This document shows, in pieces, positions 8,069 to 17,348 of a stretch of 41,774 nt of DNA (its first letter is position 1; each line of letters starts with the position of its first letter). The DNA comes from an uncultured Prevotellaceae bacterium. GTDB taxonomy: Bacteria > Bacteroidota > Bacteroidia > Bacteroidales > Bacteroidaceae. A model generated the notes under the pieces. The model ran no database searches. It was not told the DNA's origin and was given only the letters and a program-made list of their open reading frames with translations. A program made the translations under genes and the position numbers. The stretch lies in contig CACZVX010000034.1 of the NCBI GenBank assembly GCA_902784755.1, positions 1-41,774 of the forward strand. Direction: 5' to 3'.

Positions 8069-8986
8069 ATGAAAAAATGTCTAGTTATTCTCGTTTCTGT
8101 GATGTGCTTTTTGTCGGCAAATGCACAGATGCGCTGGAACGCTAAATACCAAAGCTATATTGACCAGTATAAAGACTTGGCCATCGAAGAAATGATTCGT
8201 TATCGGGTGCCCGCAAGCATCACACTTGCTCAGGGTATTCTGGAGAGTGGTGCTGGAAGTAGCGAGCTGACCCGTAAGGGCAACAACCACTTTGGAATTA
8301 AATGTCATGATTGGACAGGCCGTACGATTTATCATGATGATGATGAATTGCAGGAGTGTTTCCGTGCCTACGATAATGCTCTTCAAAGTTATGAGGATCA
8401 TTGCAAATTCCTGCGTAACGGGCAGCGATACAGAAGTCTTTTTTCACTTCCTATTACTGACTATAAAGGATGGGCTAATGGCCTGAAGGCTGCGGGCTAT
8501 GCTACTAATCCCCGTTATGCTTCACAGCTGATAGGCATTATAGAACTCTACAAACTCTATCAGTACGATAATGCCAAGAGCTACGATAAGTTCATGGCTA
8601 AGCGTTCTGGTACAGATCAGCCTGTAGACGGTAATGGACAGCTCCATTCTATACATATTTATAATAAGAACTATTATTTATATGCCCGACAGGGTGATAC
8701 CTTTAAGTTGATAGGTAAGGAAATCGGCATTTCCTATAAGAAGATTGCCCGTTACAACGAACGTGATTCAAAAGACCCATTGGTGCCTGGTGAAATCATC
8801 TGGCTTAAGAAAAAGCAGAAGCGCGCAGACAAGGAGTTTAAGAATCGTCCCCATATCGTGAGGGCTGGCGAGAGTATGTATAGCATTGCGCAGTATTATG
8901 GCATTCGTCTGAAGTCCTTATATAAGATGAACGGAATCTCACCTGATGAGAGTATCAGAGTGGGGCAGAGACTGAAAGTCAGATAA
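8069..8986 (+). CDS. Exported glucosaminidase with C-terminal LysM domain
   Basis: This is a peptidoglycan hydrolase predicted to cut beta-1,4 bonds next to N-acetylglucosamine in the periplasm. The 305-aa product has a signal peptide (residues 1-19, ending in SANAQ) and a GH73-type glucosaminidase domain (about 25-165). That domain carries the ITLAQGILESGAGSSELT segment, whose Glu is the likely catalytic acid, and NNHFGIKC. A linker follows with a LysM-like region at about 195-250 and a clearer LysM (HIVRAGESMYSIAQYYGI) at the end. Specificity is inferred from family. A lipoprotein gene follows almost without a gap. Confidence 0.9.
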   Translation: MKKCLVILVSVMCFLSANAQMRWNAKYQSYIDQYKDLAIEEMIRYRVPASITLAQGILESGAGSSELTRKGNNHFGIKCHDWTGRTIYHDDDELQECFRAYDNALQSYEDHCKFLRNGQRYRSLFSLPITDYKGWANGLKAAGYATNPRYASQLIGIIELYKLYQYDNAKSYDKFMAKRSGTDQPVDGNGQLHSIHIYNKNYYLYARQGDTFKLIGKEIGISYKKIARYNERDSKDPLVPGEIIWLKKKQKRADKEFKNRPHIVRAGESMYSIAQYYGIRLKSLYKMNGISPDESIRVGQRLKVR

Positions 8987-9013
8987 ACTATGAAAATTAC
9001 TAATCATTATCCT

Positions 9014-9616
9014 ATGAAGATATTAAGACAATTTGTCACGGCTACGGCCTTGTTATTCATCGCTATACCGGCCATCATCAGTTGTGGCAACGGGAAACAG
9101 AGAGTAGAATCTGACAATCCCGAAGATGAACTCATCGTGATGAGCGAAGACGATACTAAAAAGTCAGAAGTGCGTTATATGATGCTTCATCTCAAGAATT
9201 TCTCCTTTGATGAACGGGAGAATGGAACCTTTAAGGTTGAGGACATGATGAAGAACACGAAATATAAGAAGATCTTTGAGAAGGTAAAATATTTCGATAA
9301 TGTAGGCTCTATTGTGACTGAAAGTGAAAGGACGCTGGGATATGCTTTTCACATGAAGCAGAGCGAAGACCAGAATTCGATGGAACCTGATGACAAGTAT
9401 TTCACGGGTATCATCTGGCATATACGTCCCGGAAAGACTTTTATCGAATATATTTTTGATTCTGATGAACCGCGTCAGGAATTCTTACAAGAGGCTATGG
9501 CTGAAGGTTTTACACAAGCAAACGACAGTTCGTATTCCAAGGAAAAGCCTAATATGAGTTGTATCAACTTATCAAAATACAAAGGCTTTCCATCCTTAAA
9601 GCTGATTTGCTATTAG
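9014..9616 (+). CDS. Lipoprotein, 200 aa, unknown function
   Basis: I prefer ATG 9014, which gives a lipoprotein signal (MKILRQFVTATALLFIAIPAIISC). An in-frame ATG at 8990 would add eight residues. After the Cys there is an acidic linker with Asp/Glu (about residues 30-50), which in Bacteroidetes often marks surface-exposed lipoproteins. The rest is a mixed alpha/beta domain without motifs I know. It probably shares a transcript with the glucosaminidase gene. Its TAG overlaps the TAA of the convergent baiN-like gene by 2 bases within a 4-bp overlap (9613-9616). Confidence 0.65.
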   Translation: MKILRQFVTATALLFIAIPAIISCGNGKQRVESDNPEDELIVMSEDDTKKSEVRYMMLHLKNFSFDERENGTFKVEDMMKNTKYKKIFEKVKYFDNVGSIVTESERTLGYAFHMKQSEDQNSMEPDDKYFTGIIWHIRPGKTFIEYIFDSDEPRQEFLQEAMAEGFTQANDSSYSKEKPNMSCINLSKYKGFPSLKLICY

Positions 9617-10833
9617 TCGCTTACGGCGTGGGTGCCTGCTACGTAGCCCATCGTCCACGCCGCCTGCAGATTAAAACCTCCGGTGACAGCATCTATATCA
9701 CAGACTTCTCCTGCAAAGTAAAGACCTTTGACGTGTTTGCTTTCCAAGGTGTTGGGTTGTATTGACGACAATGAGATGCCGCCACAGGTAACGAATTCCT
9801 CCCGCCAGCTGCTCTTTCCTTCCACAAGATAGATGTCGTTAGTCAGGGTTTCCACAAGTTTATTCAGATTTTTCCTTCCTATTTCTCCCCATCTCCTTTC
9901 AGAAGGAATCTCTGCTCTTTTCAGTAAAAAGAACCAGAGGCGTGACGGAAGGCCAAAGGGGCGCACATTGCCGATTTGTTTTCCGCTATTTCCCGTTGCT
10001 GCCTCATGGAGTCTTTCGCTGACAATAGAAGCATTCGTCTCACCAACCCAGTCGACGGAAATCTGGAAACGGTAGTTCTTCTCAGCCATCCATCTGGCGC
10101 CATAAGAAGAAAGACGCAAAATGGCAGGACCGCTCATGCCCCAATGCGTGATGAGCAAAGGTCCCTCACTTCTCATCTTGGTTCCCACGATGGTTGTGAT
10201 GGCGTTTTCCACCACTGTTCCCATCAGTTCGTGAATGGATTTGTCGGGAATGTTGAAAGTGAAAAGCGAAGGAATGGGAGATACTATTTCGTGCCCCAAT
10301 TGCTTCAGGTAGTCAAAAGCATTTTCCTGCGGATGTCCTCCTGTTGTGATGATGACACGGTCGGCATCTGCCTCTTTCTGCCCGTTATTGAAAACAAGAT
10401 GAAGTGTGTCTTCCTTAGTAATAATTTGCCCGAGGGCATGATGTGGCAGAATGTCCACACCTAACCTTCGGGCATTGTTAATCAGACAGTCGATGATGCT
10501 CTGGGAGGATTGTGAATGCGGGAACACACATTCATCATCCTGTGTTACCAGTTTTACGCCCCGACTTTCAAACCATTCGTATGTGTCTTTATAGTTGAAA
10601 GTATTGAAAAGGCGCTTCATCAGCTGGGCACCCCGGGGATATACCTGCTTTAAATCCCTAACCTCATTAAAGGAATTGGTCAGGTTACAGCGTCCACCCC
10701 CGGTGATAGCCACTTTAGCCAGTGGCCGACTGCCTTTTTCATAGATTGCAACATAGGCATCGGGCCTTAATTCCTTGGCCCTGATGGCAGCAAAAAAGCC
10801 TGCTGCGCCACCTCCTATGATTGCAATACGCAT
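9613..10833 (-). CDS. HI0933/BaiN-family FAD-dependent oxidoreductase
   Basis: This 406-aa flavoprotein has an N-terminal FAD-binding Rossmann motif (IAIIGGGAAGFFAA), the family signature KVAITGGGRCNLTN at about residues 40-53, a second dinucleotide-contact region (RVIITTGG), and the C-terminal FAD motif GLYFAGEVCDIDAVTGGFN. The family includes YhiN and the clostridial bile-acid enzyme BaiN; the substrate here is unknown. It lies 18 bp downstream of proS on the same strand, so the two are probably co-transcribed. The product is full length. Confidence 0.9.
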   Translation of the reverse strand: MRIAIIGGGAAGFFAAIRAKELRPDAYVAIYEKGSRPLAKVAITGGGRCNLTNSFNEVRDLKQVYPRGAQLMKRLFNTFNYKDTYEWFESRGVKLVTQDDECVFPHSQSSQSIIDCLINNARRLGVDILPHHALGQIITKEDTLHLVFNNGQKEADADRVIITTGGHPQENAFDYLKQLGHEIVSPIPSLFTFNIPDKSIHELMGTVVENAITTIVGTKMRSEGPLLITHWGMSGPAILRLSSYGARWMAEKNYRFQISVDWVGETNASIVSERLHEAATGNSGKQIGNVRPFGLPSRLWFFLLKRAEIPSERRWGEIGRKNLNKLVETLTNDIYLVEGKSSWREEFVTCGGISLSSIQPNTLESKHVKGLYFAGEVCDIDAVTGGFNLQAAWTMGYVAGTHAVSD

Positions 10834-10851
10834 AAGTTTCCGGAAACCCGT

Positions 10852-12333
10852 TTAATAGCTGCGGGCAATAATGACACGGTATTTGGCAGGTTTGCCAGTA
10901 ACCATATCCACACCGGGTGTCTGTTCTACGCCGAAAGGCACGCAACGGATGGTTGCCTGTGTCTCTTCCTTAATAAGGGCTTCGGTCTCTGCAGTACCAT
11001 CCCAATGACAGAGGAAGAAACCGCCGTCCTTCACGCGCTCCTTGAACTCCTCGTAGTTCTCGCATTCGTAGATGCGGCTGTCGCGGTAATCCTTGGCCTT
11101 CTTGAAGATGTTCTGCTGAATGTCTTCGAGCAGCTGTTTCACGTATTCCACAATGCCCTCAATAGGACGTGATTCTTTCTCGAGCGTATCGCGGCGCATC
11201 ACTTCGATAGTGCCGTTCTCCAAGTCACGTGCACCGAGTACAAGACGTACGGGAACACCCTTCAGTTCATAGTCGGCAAACTTGAAGCCGGGACGCTTGT
11301 TGTCAGCATCATCGTATTTCACGGTGATACCGAGCTGGCGCAGACTTTCAATGATTGGCTGCACCTTCTCGCTGACAGCTGCCAGCTGCTCTGCCTTGTT
11401 GGCAATAGGTATGATGACCACTTGAATAGGAGCAAGGCGCGGAGGCAGTACAAGTCCGTTATCATCAGAATGAGTCATGATGAGGGCACCAATCAGTCGG
11501 GTAGAGACACCCCATGAAGTAGCCCATACGTATTCAGGTTTGTTCTCCTTATTTAAATAGGTGACATCGAAAGCCTTGGCGAAGTTCTGGCCGAGGAAGT
11601 GGGAAGTTCCACTCTGAAGAGCCTTTCCGTCCTGCATCATGGCTTCAATGGTGTAAGTGTCAAGGGCACCGGCAAAGCGCTCCGTCTCACTCTTCACACC
11701 CTGCACCACAGGCACAGCCATCCATTCCTCAGCAAACTTGGCATACACCTTCAGCATCTTCTGTGCTTCCTCTTCAGCTTCTTCACGGGTAGCGTGTGCG
11801 GTGTGACCTTCCTGCCAGAGGAATTCGCTGGTGCGGAGGAAAGGACGTGTGCGCATCTCCCAGCGCATCACGTTACACCATTGGTTGCACATCAGGGGCA
11901 GATCGCGCCACGACTGAATCCAGTTCTTATAGGTATTCCAGATAATTGTTTCTGAAGTAGGACGGATGATGAGTTCTTCTTCAAGCTTGGCAGCTGGGTC
12001 AACTTCAACACCACTCTTGTCTTCCTTGGCACGCAGGCGATAGTGGGTCACCACGGCACATTCCTTGGCGAAGCCTTCTACGTGTTCTGCTTCACGCGAC
12101 AGGAAACTCTTTGGGATGAGCAGCGGAAAATATGCGTTCTGTGCACCTGTTTCCTTGAACATGGTGTCAAGTTGGTGCTGCATCTTCTCCCAGATAGCAT
12201 AGCCGTAGGGTTTGATAACCATACATCCACGCACGGCCGACTGCTCAGCAAGGTCGGCTTTTACGACAAGATCATTATACCACTGACTGTAATTGTCAGC
12301 CCGTTTTGTGAGTTCTTTTAGTTCTTTTGCCAT
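10852..12333 (-). CDS. proS: Prolyl-tRNA synthetase, archaeal/eukaryote type (ProS type 3)
   Basis: This enzyme charges tRNA-Pro with proline. The 493-aa product starts at ATG 12333 ([20 protein letters not shown]); a 12-codon upstream extension crosses the -7 box and is rejected. Class II motif 2 is seen at [16 protein letters not shown], with RPTSETIIW just before it. An HGTP anticodon-binding domain (about 285-390) follows, then the ProRS C-terminal domain with a terminal Tyr (ARSY) typical of type 3 enzymes. There is no INS editing domain, as expected for the short type. baiN follows at 18 bp. Confidence 0.95.
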   Translation of the reverse strand: MAKELKELTKRADNYSQWYNDLVVKADLAEQSAVRGCMVIKPYGYAIWEKMQHQLDTMFKETGAQNAYFPLLIPKSFLSREAEHVEGFAKECAVVTHYRLRAKEDKSGVEVDPAAKLEEELIIRPTSETIIWNTYKNWIQSWRDLPLMCNQWCNVMRWEMRTRPFLRTSEFLWQEGHTAHATREEAEEEAQKMLKVYAKFAEEWMAVPVVQGVKSETERFAGALDTYTIEAMMQDGKALQSGTSHFLGQNFAKAFDVTYLNKENKPEYVWATSWGVSTRLIGALIMTHSDDNGLVLPPRLAPIQVVIIPIANKAEQLAAVSEKVQPIIESLRQLGITVKYDDADNKRPGFKFADYELKGVPVRLVLGARDLENGTIEVMRRDTLEKESRPIEGIVEYVKQLLEDIQQNIFKKAKDYRDSRIYECENYEEFKERVKDGGFFLCHWDGTAETEALIKEETQATIRCVPFGVEQTPGVDMVTGKPAKYRVIIARSY

Positions 12334-12366
12334 TGTTAAAATCTTTGTTGTTTTATAATTTGCGTG

Positions 12367-12374
12367 CAAAATTA
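12367..12374 (-). promoter_or_regulatory. proS -7 element
   Basis: On the minus strand this reads TAATTTTG, 33 bp upstream of the proS ATG. No good -33 TTTG is found. Confidence 0.45.
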
Positions 12375-12383
12375 CAAAAAAAA

Positions 12384-12415
12384 TTTGGAGAATCTACAGA
12401 AAAGCACTATATTTG
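12384..12415 (+). promoter_or_regulatory. Promoter of the OmpA-family lipoprotein gene
   Basis: TTTG (12384-12387), a 20-bp spacer, then TATATTTG (12408-12415): a full consensus match, 36 bp before the ATG and divergent from proS. Confidence 0.7.
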
Positions 12416-12451
12416 CCACGAAAATTCGCTAATTTTTAAACATTAAGTAAA

Positions 12452-13165
12452 ATGAAGAATTTAAAGATTGTAACATTGGGGCTCAGCCTCGCTATGTTAG
12501 TGAGTTGTAGCACGAATACTGGTTCTGGTTCATTAATCGGTGCTGGAGGCGGTGCTGTATTGGGTGGCGTATTAGGCGCTGTAATAGGAAAAGATGCCAA
12601 GGGCGCAGCTATTGGTGCTGCTATCGGTGGTGCTGTAGGTGCTGGTACTGGTGCTCTTATCGGTAAGCACATGGATAAGGTGAAGGCTAAGGCTCAAGCT
12701 GAAATGGAAAATGCAAAAGTTGAAGAAATTACTGACGCTAACGGTCTTAAGGCCGTGAAGGTTACTTTCGATAGCGGACTTCTGTTTGCCACCAGTTCTG
12801 CAACATTGGCTAGCAAGTCAAAGGCTGACCTTAACGATTTCGCAAACCTCTTGAAGAACGATGCAGATTTGGCTGTTGACGTTCAGGGCTACACGGACAA
12901 TCAGGGATGGAAGAATTCCACCGCTGAGCAGAGTGCCCAGAAGAACCTCAACCTCAGCCAGCAGCGCGCAGAGAGTGTGAAGAACTATCTCACAAGTCAG
13001 GGTGTTAGCTATAACCAGTTTAAGAATGTGACTGGCTATGGTGAGTCAAATCCTGTAGCTGATAACTCTACAAAGGCAGGCCAGCAGGCTAACCGTCGTG
13101 TGGAGGTATATCTCTATGCAAGTGAGAAGATGATTGAGAAGGCTAACAACGGTGAGCTCAATTAA
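12452..13165 (+). CDS. OmpA-family lipoprotein with glycine-zipper segment
   Basis: This 237-aa protein is predicted to anchor the outer membrane to peptidoglycan. It has a lipoprotein signal (MKNLKIVTLGLSLAMLVSC, Cys19). A Gly/Ala-rich glycine-zipper region at about residues 30-72 (GGGAVLGGVLGAVIGKD, then AAIGAAIGGAVGAGTGALIG) could form a membrane-embedded hairpin. The OmpA C-terminal domain (about 100-225) has the peptidoglycan-binding segments VDVQGYTDNQG, LSQQRAESVKNYL, GYGESNPVADN and NRRVEVYL. A repeat-rich 78-bp gap separates it from mtgA. Confidence 0.9.
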   Translation: MKNLKIVTLGLSLAMLVSCSTNTGSGSLIGAGGGAVLGGVLGAVIGKDAKGAAIGAAIGGAVGAGTGALIGKHMDKVKAKAQAEMENAKVEEITDANGLKAVKVTFDSGLLFATSSATLASKSKADLNDFANLLKNDADLAVDVQGYTDNQGWKNSTAEQSAQKNLNLSQQRAESVKNYLTSQGVSYNQFKNVTGYGESNPVADNSTKAGQQANRRVEVYLYASEKMIEKANNGELN

Positions 13166-13169
13166 GCAG

Positions 13170-13239
13170 AATGAGAAATTGAGAAAATGAGATAATGAGC
13201 AATTAAGTCTTTTATACTCACAAACTCATAAACTCAGAA
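13170..13239 (+). repeat. Octamer-period repeats in inverted arrangement, ompA-mtgA gap
   Basis: Four 8-bp units of the form AATGAGAA (13170-13201) are followed by three 8-bp units of the form ACTCAYAA (13216-13239). Because TGAG and CTCA are complementary and both recur every 8 bp, the two sets can pair as an imperfect hairpin in the RNA between the two genes. Confidence 0.7.
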
Positions 13240-13243
13240 TCAA

Positions 13244-13975
13244 TTGAAATTCATTAAGAAATTTATTAAATGGATGGTGGTAGCCTTCTTTGGCTCCACC
13301 ATCCTTGCTGTTGTGATATTACGGTTCCTCCCCGTGTTCTTCACTCCGCTTATGTTTATCCGGATGTATGAACAGTTGCAAGAAGGGCAGGAACTGAAGC
13401 TTAGTCACTCATGGGTAAGCCTGGAGAAGATGTCGCCTTCCATGCCCGTGGCAGTAATGGCCAGCGAAGACCAGCGCTTTCTGCAGCATCATGGCTTCGA
13501 TTATGAGGCCATTGAGAAGGCAGCAATGCATAATATGGAAAGCAAACGTATGCGTGGAGGCAGCACCATCAGTCAGCAGACTGCGAAGAATGTCTTCCTA
13601 TGGCCTGGGCGTTCCTGGGTGCGCAAGGGTCTTGAAGCCTATTTCACGGTATTGATAGAGTTCGTTTGGAGCAAGCAGCGCATCATGGAGGTCTATCTCA
13701 ACAGCATCGAGATGGGCGATGGTATCTATGGTGTAGAGGCTGTTGCCAAAGAGCATTTTGGCTGTAAGGCGTCGGAACTGACGCGTTCTGACTGTGCCTT
13801 GATAGCCGCCACACTTCCCAATCCCCGTAAGTTCTCCTCGAAGAATCCTTCCAATTATATGGTGAAGCGCAAGGTGAAGATTATGAAGGAGATGAGGTTC
13901 ATTCCGCTTTTCCCGAAAGAAGGTCAGGATGTGGATCCCAGAACCGTTGACGGAGGAATTTATAAGAAGCGATAA
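13244..13975 (+). CDS. mtgA: Monofunctional biosynthetic peptidoglycan transglycosylase
   Basis: This inner-membrane GT51 glycosyltransferase polymerises lipid II into glycan strands. It starts at TTG 13244 (LKFIKKFIKWMVVAFFGS); the only nearby ATG (13274) would remove the basic residues before the membrane anchor (about residues 11-30). GT51 motifs are present: the catalytic ASEDQRFLQHHGFD, RGGSTISQQTAKN, KQRIMEVYLNSIEMGDGIYG and AATLPNPRKFS. At 243 aa it is full length and lacks a transpeptidase domain. The TAA abuts the helicase gene. Confidence 0.93.
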   Translation: MKFIKKFIKWMVVAFFGSTILAVVILRFLPVFFTPLMFIRMYEQLQEGQELKLSHSWVSLEKMSPSMPVAVMASEDQRFLQHHGFDYEAIEKAAMHNMESKRMRGGSTISQQTAKNVFLWPGRSWVRKGLEAYFTVLIEFVWSKQRIMEVYLNSIEMGDGIYGVEAVAKEHFGCKASELTRSDCALIAATLPNPRKFSSKNPSNYMVKRKVKIMKEMRFIPLFPKEGQDVDPRTVDGGIYKKR

Positions 13976-13996
13976 GTGAAAAGTAACCTTGAACGA

Positions 13997-16411
13997 ATGA
14001 ATCTGAAGGAAGAACTCAACGAATCGCAGCGGCTGGCTGTGGAATATAATGAAGGTCCCTCATTGGTGATTGCCGGTGCAGGATCAGGTAAGACGCGTGT
14101 GCTTACCTACAAGATAGCTTATCTGCTGGAGCTGGGAATGAAACCCTGGAATATTCTGGCCCTTACCTTCACCAACAAGGCCGCCCGTGAGATGAAGGAG
14201 CGCATCGGAAGACTGGTGGGTGCAGAATCGGCACGCTATCTCTATATGGGTACCTTCCACAGCATCTTCTCACGTATTCTTCGTGTGGAGGCAGAGCATA
14301 TCGGATATAACGGCAACTTCACGATTTACGACGATGGCGATTCGCGCTCACTTGTGAAGGCTATCATCAAGGAAATGAATCTTGATGAGAAAGTCTATAA
14401 ACCCTCTACGGTTCACAACCGTATATCCATGGCCAAAAATCACCTCATTCTTGCCCATGAATATGCCCAGCACCGTGAACTGGTGGAACGGGACATCCTT
14501 CAGAAGATGCCGGCTATGCCACAGATATTCCTTAACTATCAGAACCGTTGCAAGCAGAGCAATGCTATGGACTTCGATGACCTACTTACACTTACCTATA
14601 CGCTCTTCCGTGAACATGAAGACATCCGGCAGAAGTATGCCCAGCGTTTTCAGTTTGTTCTGGTGGATGAGTATCAGGACACGAATTCCGTTCAGCAGCG
14701 AATCGTTCTCCAGCTAACAAAGGACCATCAGCATGTCTGTGTGGTGGGCGACGATGCCCAGAGTATCTATGGTTTCCGTGGTGCCAATATCGACAACATT
14801 CTCGATTTCCAGCAGATGTATCAGGGAACCAAATTATTCAAGCTGGAACAGAATTACCGCAGCACGCAGCGCATCGTACAGGCTGCCAACAGTCTTATCA
14901 AGAAGAACGAGCGGCAGATTCCCAAAGATGTCTATAGTCGTAATGACGAGGGCGACCGTGTCATTCTGAAGGAGGCCTACAGCGATAAGGAAGAAGCTTC
15001 CATCGTCTGCAACGAAATCCGACGGCTGATGCGCAGGGAAAACTGCCAGTATAACGATTTTGCCATTCTCTATCGCACCAATGCCCAGAGCCGCGCTTTC
15101 GAGGATGAGATGCTCAAGCAAGGCATTCCTTACAGGGTTTATGGCGGTCTCAGCTTCTATCAGCGTAAGGAAATCAAGGATATCATTGCCTACTTCCGTC
15201 TGGTCGTTAACCCCAATGACGAGGAGGCTTTCAAGCGCATCGTCAACTATCCTGCAAGAGGAATCGGTAATACCACCGTTACCAAGATTTCCAGTTGCGC
15301 TAATCTGCATGGTGTGAGTTTCTGGTCGGTCATCAGCGACCCTGTGCTCTACGGCTTGGGTGTGAACAAGGGAACCCTTACCAAACTTGATGGCTTCCGT
15401 GCGTTGATCGATAGTTTCATCCGGCGTTTTGAGGAGAGCGATGCTTATCAGTTGGGCCATGCTATCATCATCGAGAGCGGCATCAGCAAGGACTTGTATA
15501 GCAGCTCCGATCCTGAATCCATCAGTCGTCAGGAGAACCTGGATGAATTCCTGGCAGGACTTCAAGACTTTGTGGAGAGTAGGCGAGAGGAAGGACTTGA
15601 GAATGAAATCTCGCTTCGTGATTATCTTCAGGAAGTCTCCCTGCTGACCGATTTAGACAGCGACGGCAATGAAGACGAACAGCGGAAGGTGACGCTGATG
15701 ACCGTTCATTCTGCCAAGGGTCTTGAATTCCCCACGGTCTTTGTGGTAGGTCTCGAAGAGAACATTTTCCCCTCCCCGTTGAGTACCAATTCCAAGCGTG
15801 AACTCGAAGAAGAGCGGCGGCTGCTCTATGTTGCTATCACGCGTGCAGAGAAGCATTGCTATCTCACCTATGCCAAGAGTCGCTGGCGTTATGGCCATAT
15901 GGAATTCGGTTCACCCAGCCGTTTCCTCCGTGATATTGACCCCTCGCTGATTGCCGATGATAGTGGTGCTTTCGAGCAGACACGCCGTTCATCCTATGGT
16001 TCAGGCAGCCGTTTTGAAAATACCCTTTTCGGAGATGGTCGCCGTTACCAGAATTCCAATCCTGTTGCCACTCAGTTCCGAGCAGATCCCAAACCTCGCG
16101 AGGTCGTTCATCGTGAAGAGCCTCCACGTGATCCCTTCACGCCTGCTTTCAAGCGCACCCTTGCTGCCAGTGGTGGCAATCTCCGCCGCATTTCCTCTGT
16201 GGTCAACCATACGCCAGCCTCGGTCTCCCGTCCTTCAGCAGCCCCCTCCGGCCTTCAGGAAGGGCAGACCATCGAGCATGAGCGTTTCGGCATCGGTACC
16301 GTCATCAAAGTGGAAGGGGTAGGAGAGAATCAGAAGGCCACGGTGGAGTTCCGCAATTCTGGTACCAAACAGCTTCTCTTGAAGTTCGCCCGCTTCAAAG
16401 TGATCTCCTGA
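13997..16411 (+). CDS. UvrD/PcrA-family DNA helicase
   Basis: This superfamily 1 3'-5' helicase probably removes UvrB/UvrC-bound oligonucleotides or acts in replication restart. I chose ATG 13997 (MNLKEELNESQRLAVEYNEG), giving 804 aa; a GTG directly after the mtgA stop (13976) would add seven residues. Motifs in order are the Q-motif region LNESQRLAV, Walker A AGAGSGKT, the motif Ia region LALTFTNKAA, Walker B VDEYQDTN, motif III DDAQSIYGFRG, motif IV QNYRS, motif V TVHSAKGLEFP and motif VI YVAITRAEK. The C-terminal 50 residues (EHERFGIGTVIKVEG) form the PcrA-type tudor-like RNA polymerase-binding domain. Confidence 0.93.
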   Translation: MNLKEELNESQRLAVEYNEGPSLVIAGAGSGKTRVLTYKIAYLLELGMKPWNILALTFTNKAAREMKERIGRLVGAESARYLYMGTFHSIFSRILRVEAEHIGYNGNFTIYDDGDSRSLVKAIIKEMNLDEKVYKPSTVHNRISMAKNHLILAHEYAQHRELVERDILQKMPAMPQIFLNYQNRCKQSNAMDFDDLLTLTYTLFREHEDIRQKYAQRFQFVLVDEYQDTNSVQQRIVLQLTKDHQHVCVVGDDAQSIYGFRGANIDNILDFQQMYQGTKLFKLEQNYRSTQRIVQAANSLIKKNERQIPKDVYSRNDEGDRVILKEAYSDKEEASIVCNEIRRLMRRENCQYNDFAILYRTNAQSRAFEDEMLKQGIPYRVYGGLSFYQRKEIKDIIAYFRLVVNPNDEEAFKRIVNYPARGIGNTTVTKISSCANLHGVSFWSVISDPVLYGLGVNKGTLTKLDGFRALIDSFIRRFEESDAYQLGHAIIIESGISKDLYSSSDPESISRQENLDEFLAGLQDFVESRREEGLENEISLRDYLQEVSLLTDLDSDGNEDEQRKVTLMTVHSAKGLEFPTVFVVGLEENIFPSPLSTNSKRELEEERRLLYVAITRAEKHCYLTYAKSRWRYGHMEFGSPSRFLRDIDPSLIADDSGAFEQTRRSSYGSGSRFENTLFGDGRRYQNSNPVATQFRADPKPREVVHREEPPRDPFTPAFKRTLAASGGNLRRISSVVNHTPASVSRPSAAPSGLQEGQTIEHERFGIGTVIKVEGVGENQKATVEFRNSGTKQLLLKFARFKVIS

Positions 16412-16481
16412 CCACGCCAGGATTTTTCAGATGATTCGCTGCTGAGAGTTTCAAGTTCCAAACCCGAGGCGCCATTGGATT

Positions 16482-16502
16482 CTTCACTCTTCACTCTTCA
16501 CT
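16482..16502 (+). repeat. Three tandem copies of a 7-bp repeat
   Basis: CTTCACT is repeated three times without interruption, just after the helicase gene. Confidence 0.8.
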
Positions 16503-16637
16503 TTTCGTACTGCAAATAAAGTGCAAGGTGAACGCAGAGCCGAGCTCGCTCGAGCTATGCTGAGCCGCAGCCTTTATTCGCTCTTGCAACTTGTTTGCGA
16601 GAGCAAAGTTACGAAGAATCTCTGACGCAGATACCAG

Positions 16638-16720
16638 TTATGATACACTTAGGTGCACTTATGATACACTTATGATACACTTAGGTGCAGTTACGTGCAA
16701 TTAGATGCACTTATGAAGGC
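16638..16720 (+). repeat. Phased array of eight degenerate 10-11-bp units
   Basis: Units begin with TTA every 10 or 11 bp: TTATGATACAC (16638, 16659, 16670), TTAGGTGCAC (16649), TTAGGTGCAG (16681), TTACGTGCAA (16691), TTAGATGCAC (16701) and a decayed last unit at 16711. The core is TTA-N-RTRCAC. The mean period of about 10.4 bp equals one DNA helical turn, so every unit faces the same side. Confidence 0.85.
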
Positions 16721-16871
16721 TCTGGGCTGCTTAAATGGCGTGGAAACCTTGCAAGAATGCCAATGAAGCGCTGTAAGAATGACGGAGAGAGAATGCAAAA
16801 ATGCTATTTTTACGGAACACTTTTTGAGCCCCTTGATAAGGGGCGACTCTAAAGCGGGGTTTTATTTAATG

Positions 16872-17307
16872 GTACACAGAGACACAGAGGGTTTTCGAAC
16901 ACAGAACCCACACAAAAAAATTGCATTGACGCTGATAAACAAAATTCACAAACTCCCCTCCTTTTGAAGGAGGGGCTAGGGGTGGTTAAGCAAGCATAGC
17001 TGTTTTTTCTGATAAAACCGAGACGAAAAATTACTGCTTTTCTGATAAAACCGAGAGGGAAATGCATGCGTTTGCCATCCTTTACACGAAAAAGAAAACT
17101 TCGCGTAATCTTTTGGTCGGGCTTCGCCCTCGAAATTAAATATAAAATTAAACAAATAATCGTTGTCGCTTCCGTCAATAATAATTTTAAAGATAATTTC
17201 AAGCGAAGCGCCCAGATGAGTTCTCGGAGAAAATCAACCACCCCCAGCCCCTCCTTTCTAAGGAGGGGACTTAAAACAAAACTCTGTGTCTTTGTGTCTC
17301 TGTGTAC
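16872..17307. repeat. Large imperfect inverted repeat built from G/C-rich hairpin units
   Basis: The left arm has an ACACAGAG-rich block (16872-16889) and a hairpin unit (16953-16987, stem CCCCTCCTT/AAGGAGGGG, then CTAGGGGTGGTT). The right arm has the same two blocks in reverse orientation (hairpin 17236-17270; ACACAGAG-type block ending at 17307). The hairpin units match at 30 of 35 positions and the outer blocks share 15 perfect bases. Further related G/C-rich units lie at about 17528-17588 and 17645-17668. This resembles a decayed non-autonomous element or dispersed intergenic repeat family. Confidence 0.65.
17005..17056 (+). repeat. Two direct copies of a 19-bp repeat, 33 bp apart
   Basis: The sequence TTTTCTGATAAAACCGAGA occurs at 17005-17023 and 17038-17056, inside the larger inverted repeat. 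Confidence 0.85.
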
Positions 17308-17348
17308 AAATATAACCTTACAATCTGAAAACCTCAGAACCTTAAAAT

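Noticed and set aside
12436-12672. Pro/Ala-rich frame antisense to the OmpA-family lipoprotein
   Set aside because: It is the complement of the glycine-zipper codons.
14834-15565. 243-codon frame antisense to the UvrD/PcrA helicase gene
   Set aside because: The opposite strand encodes intact helicase motifs throughout; this frame mirrors its codon usage.
16638-16720. CRISPR-like array
   Set aside because: Units are 10-11 bp, directly contiguous, without unique spacers, and no cas genes are present.
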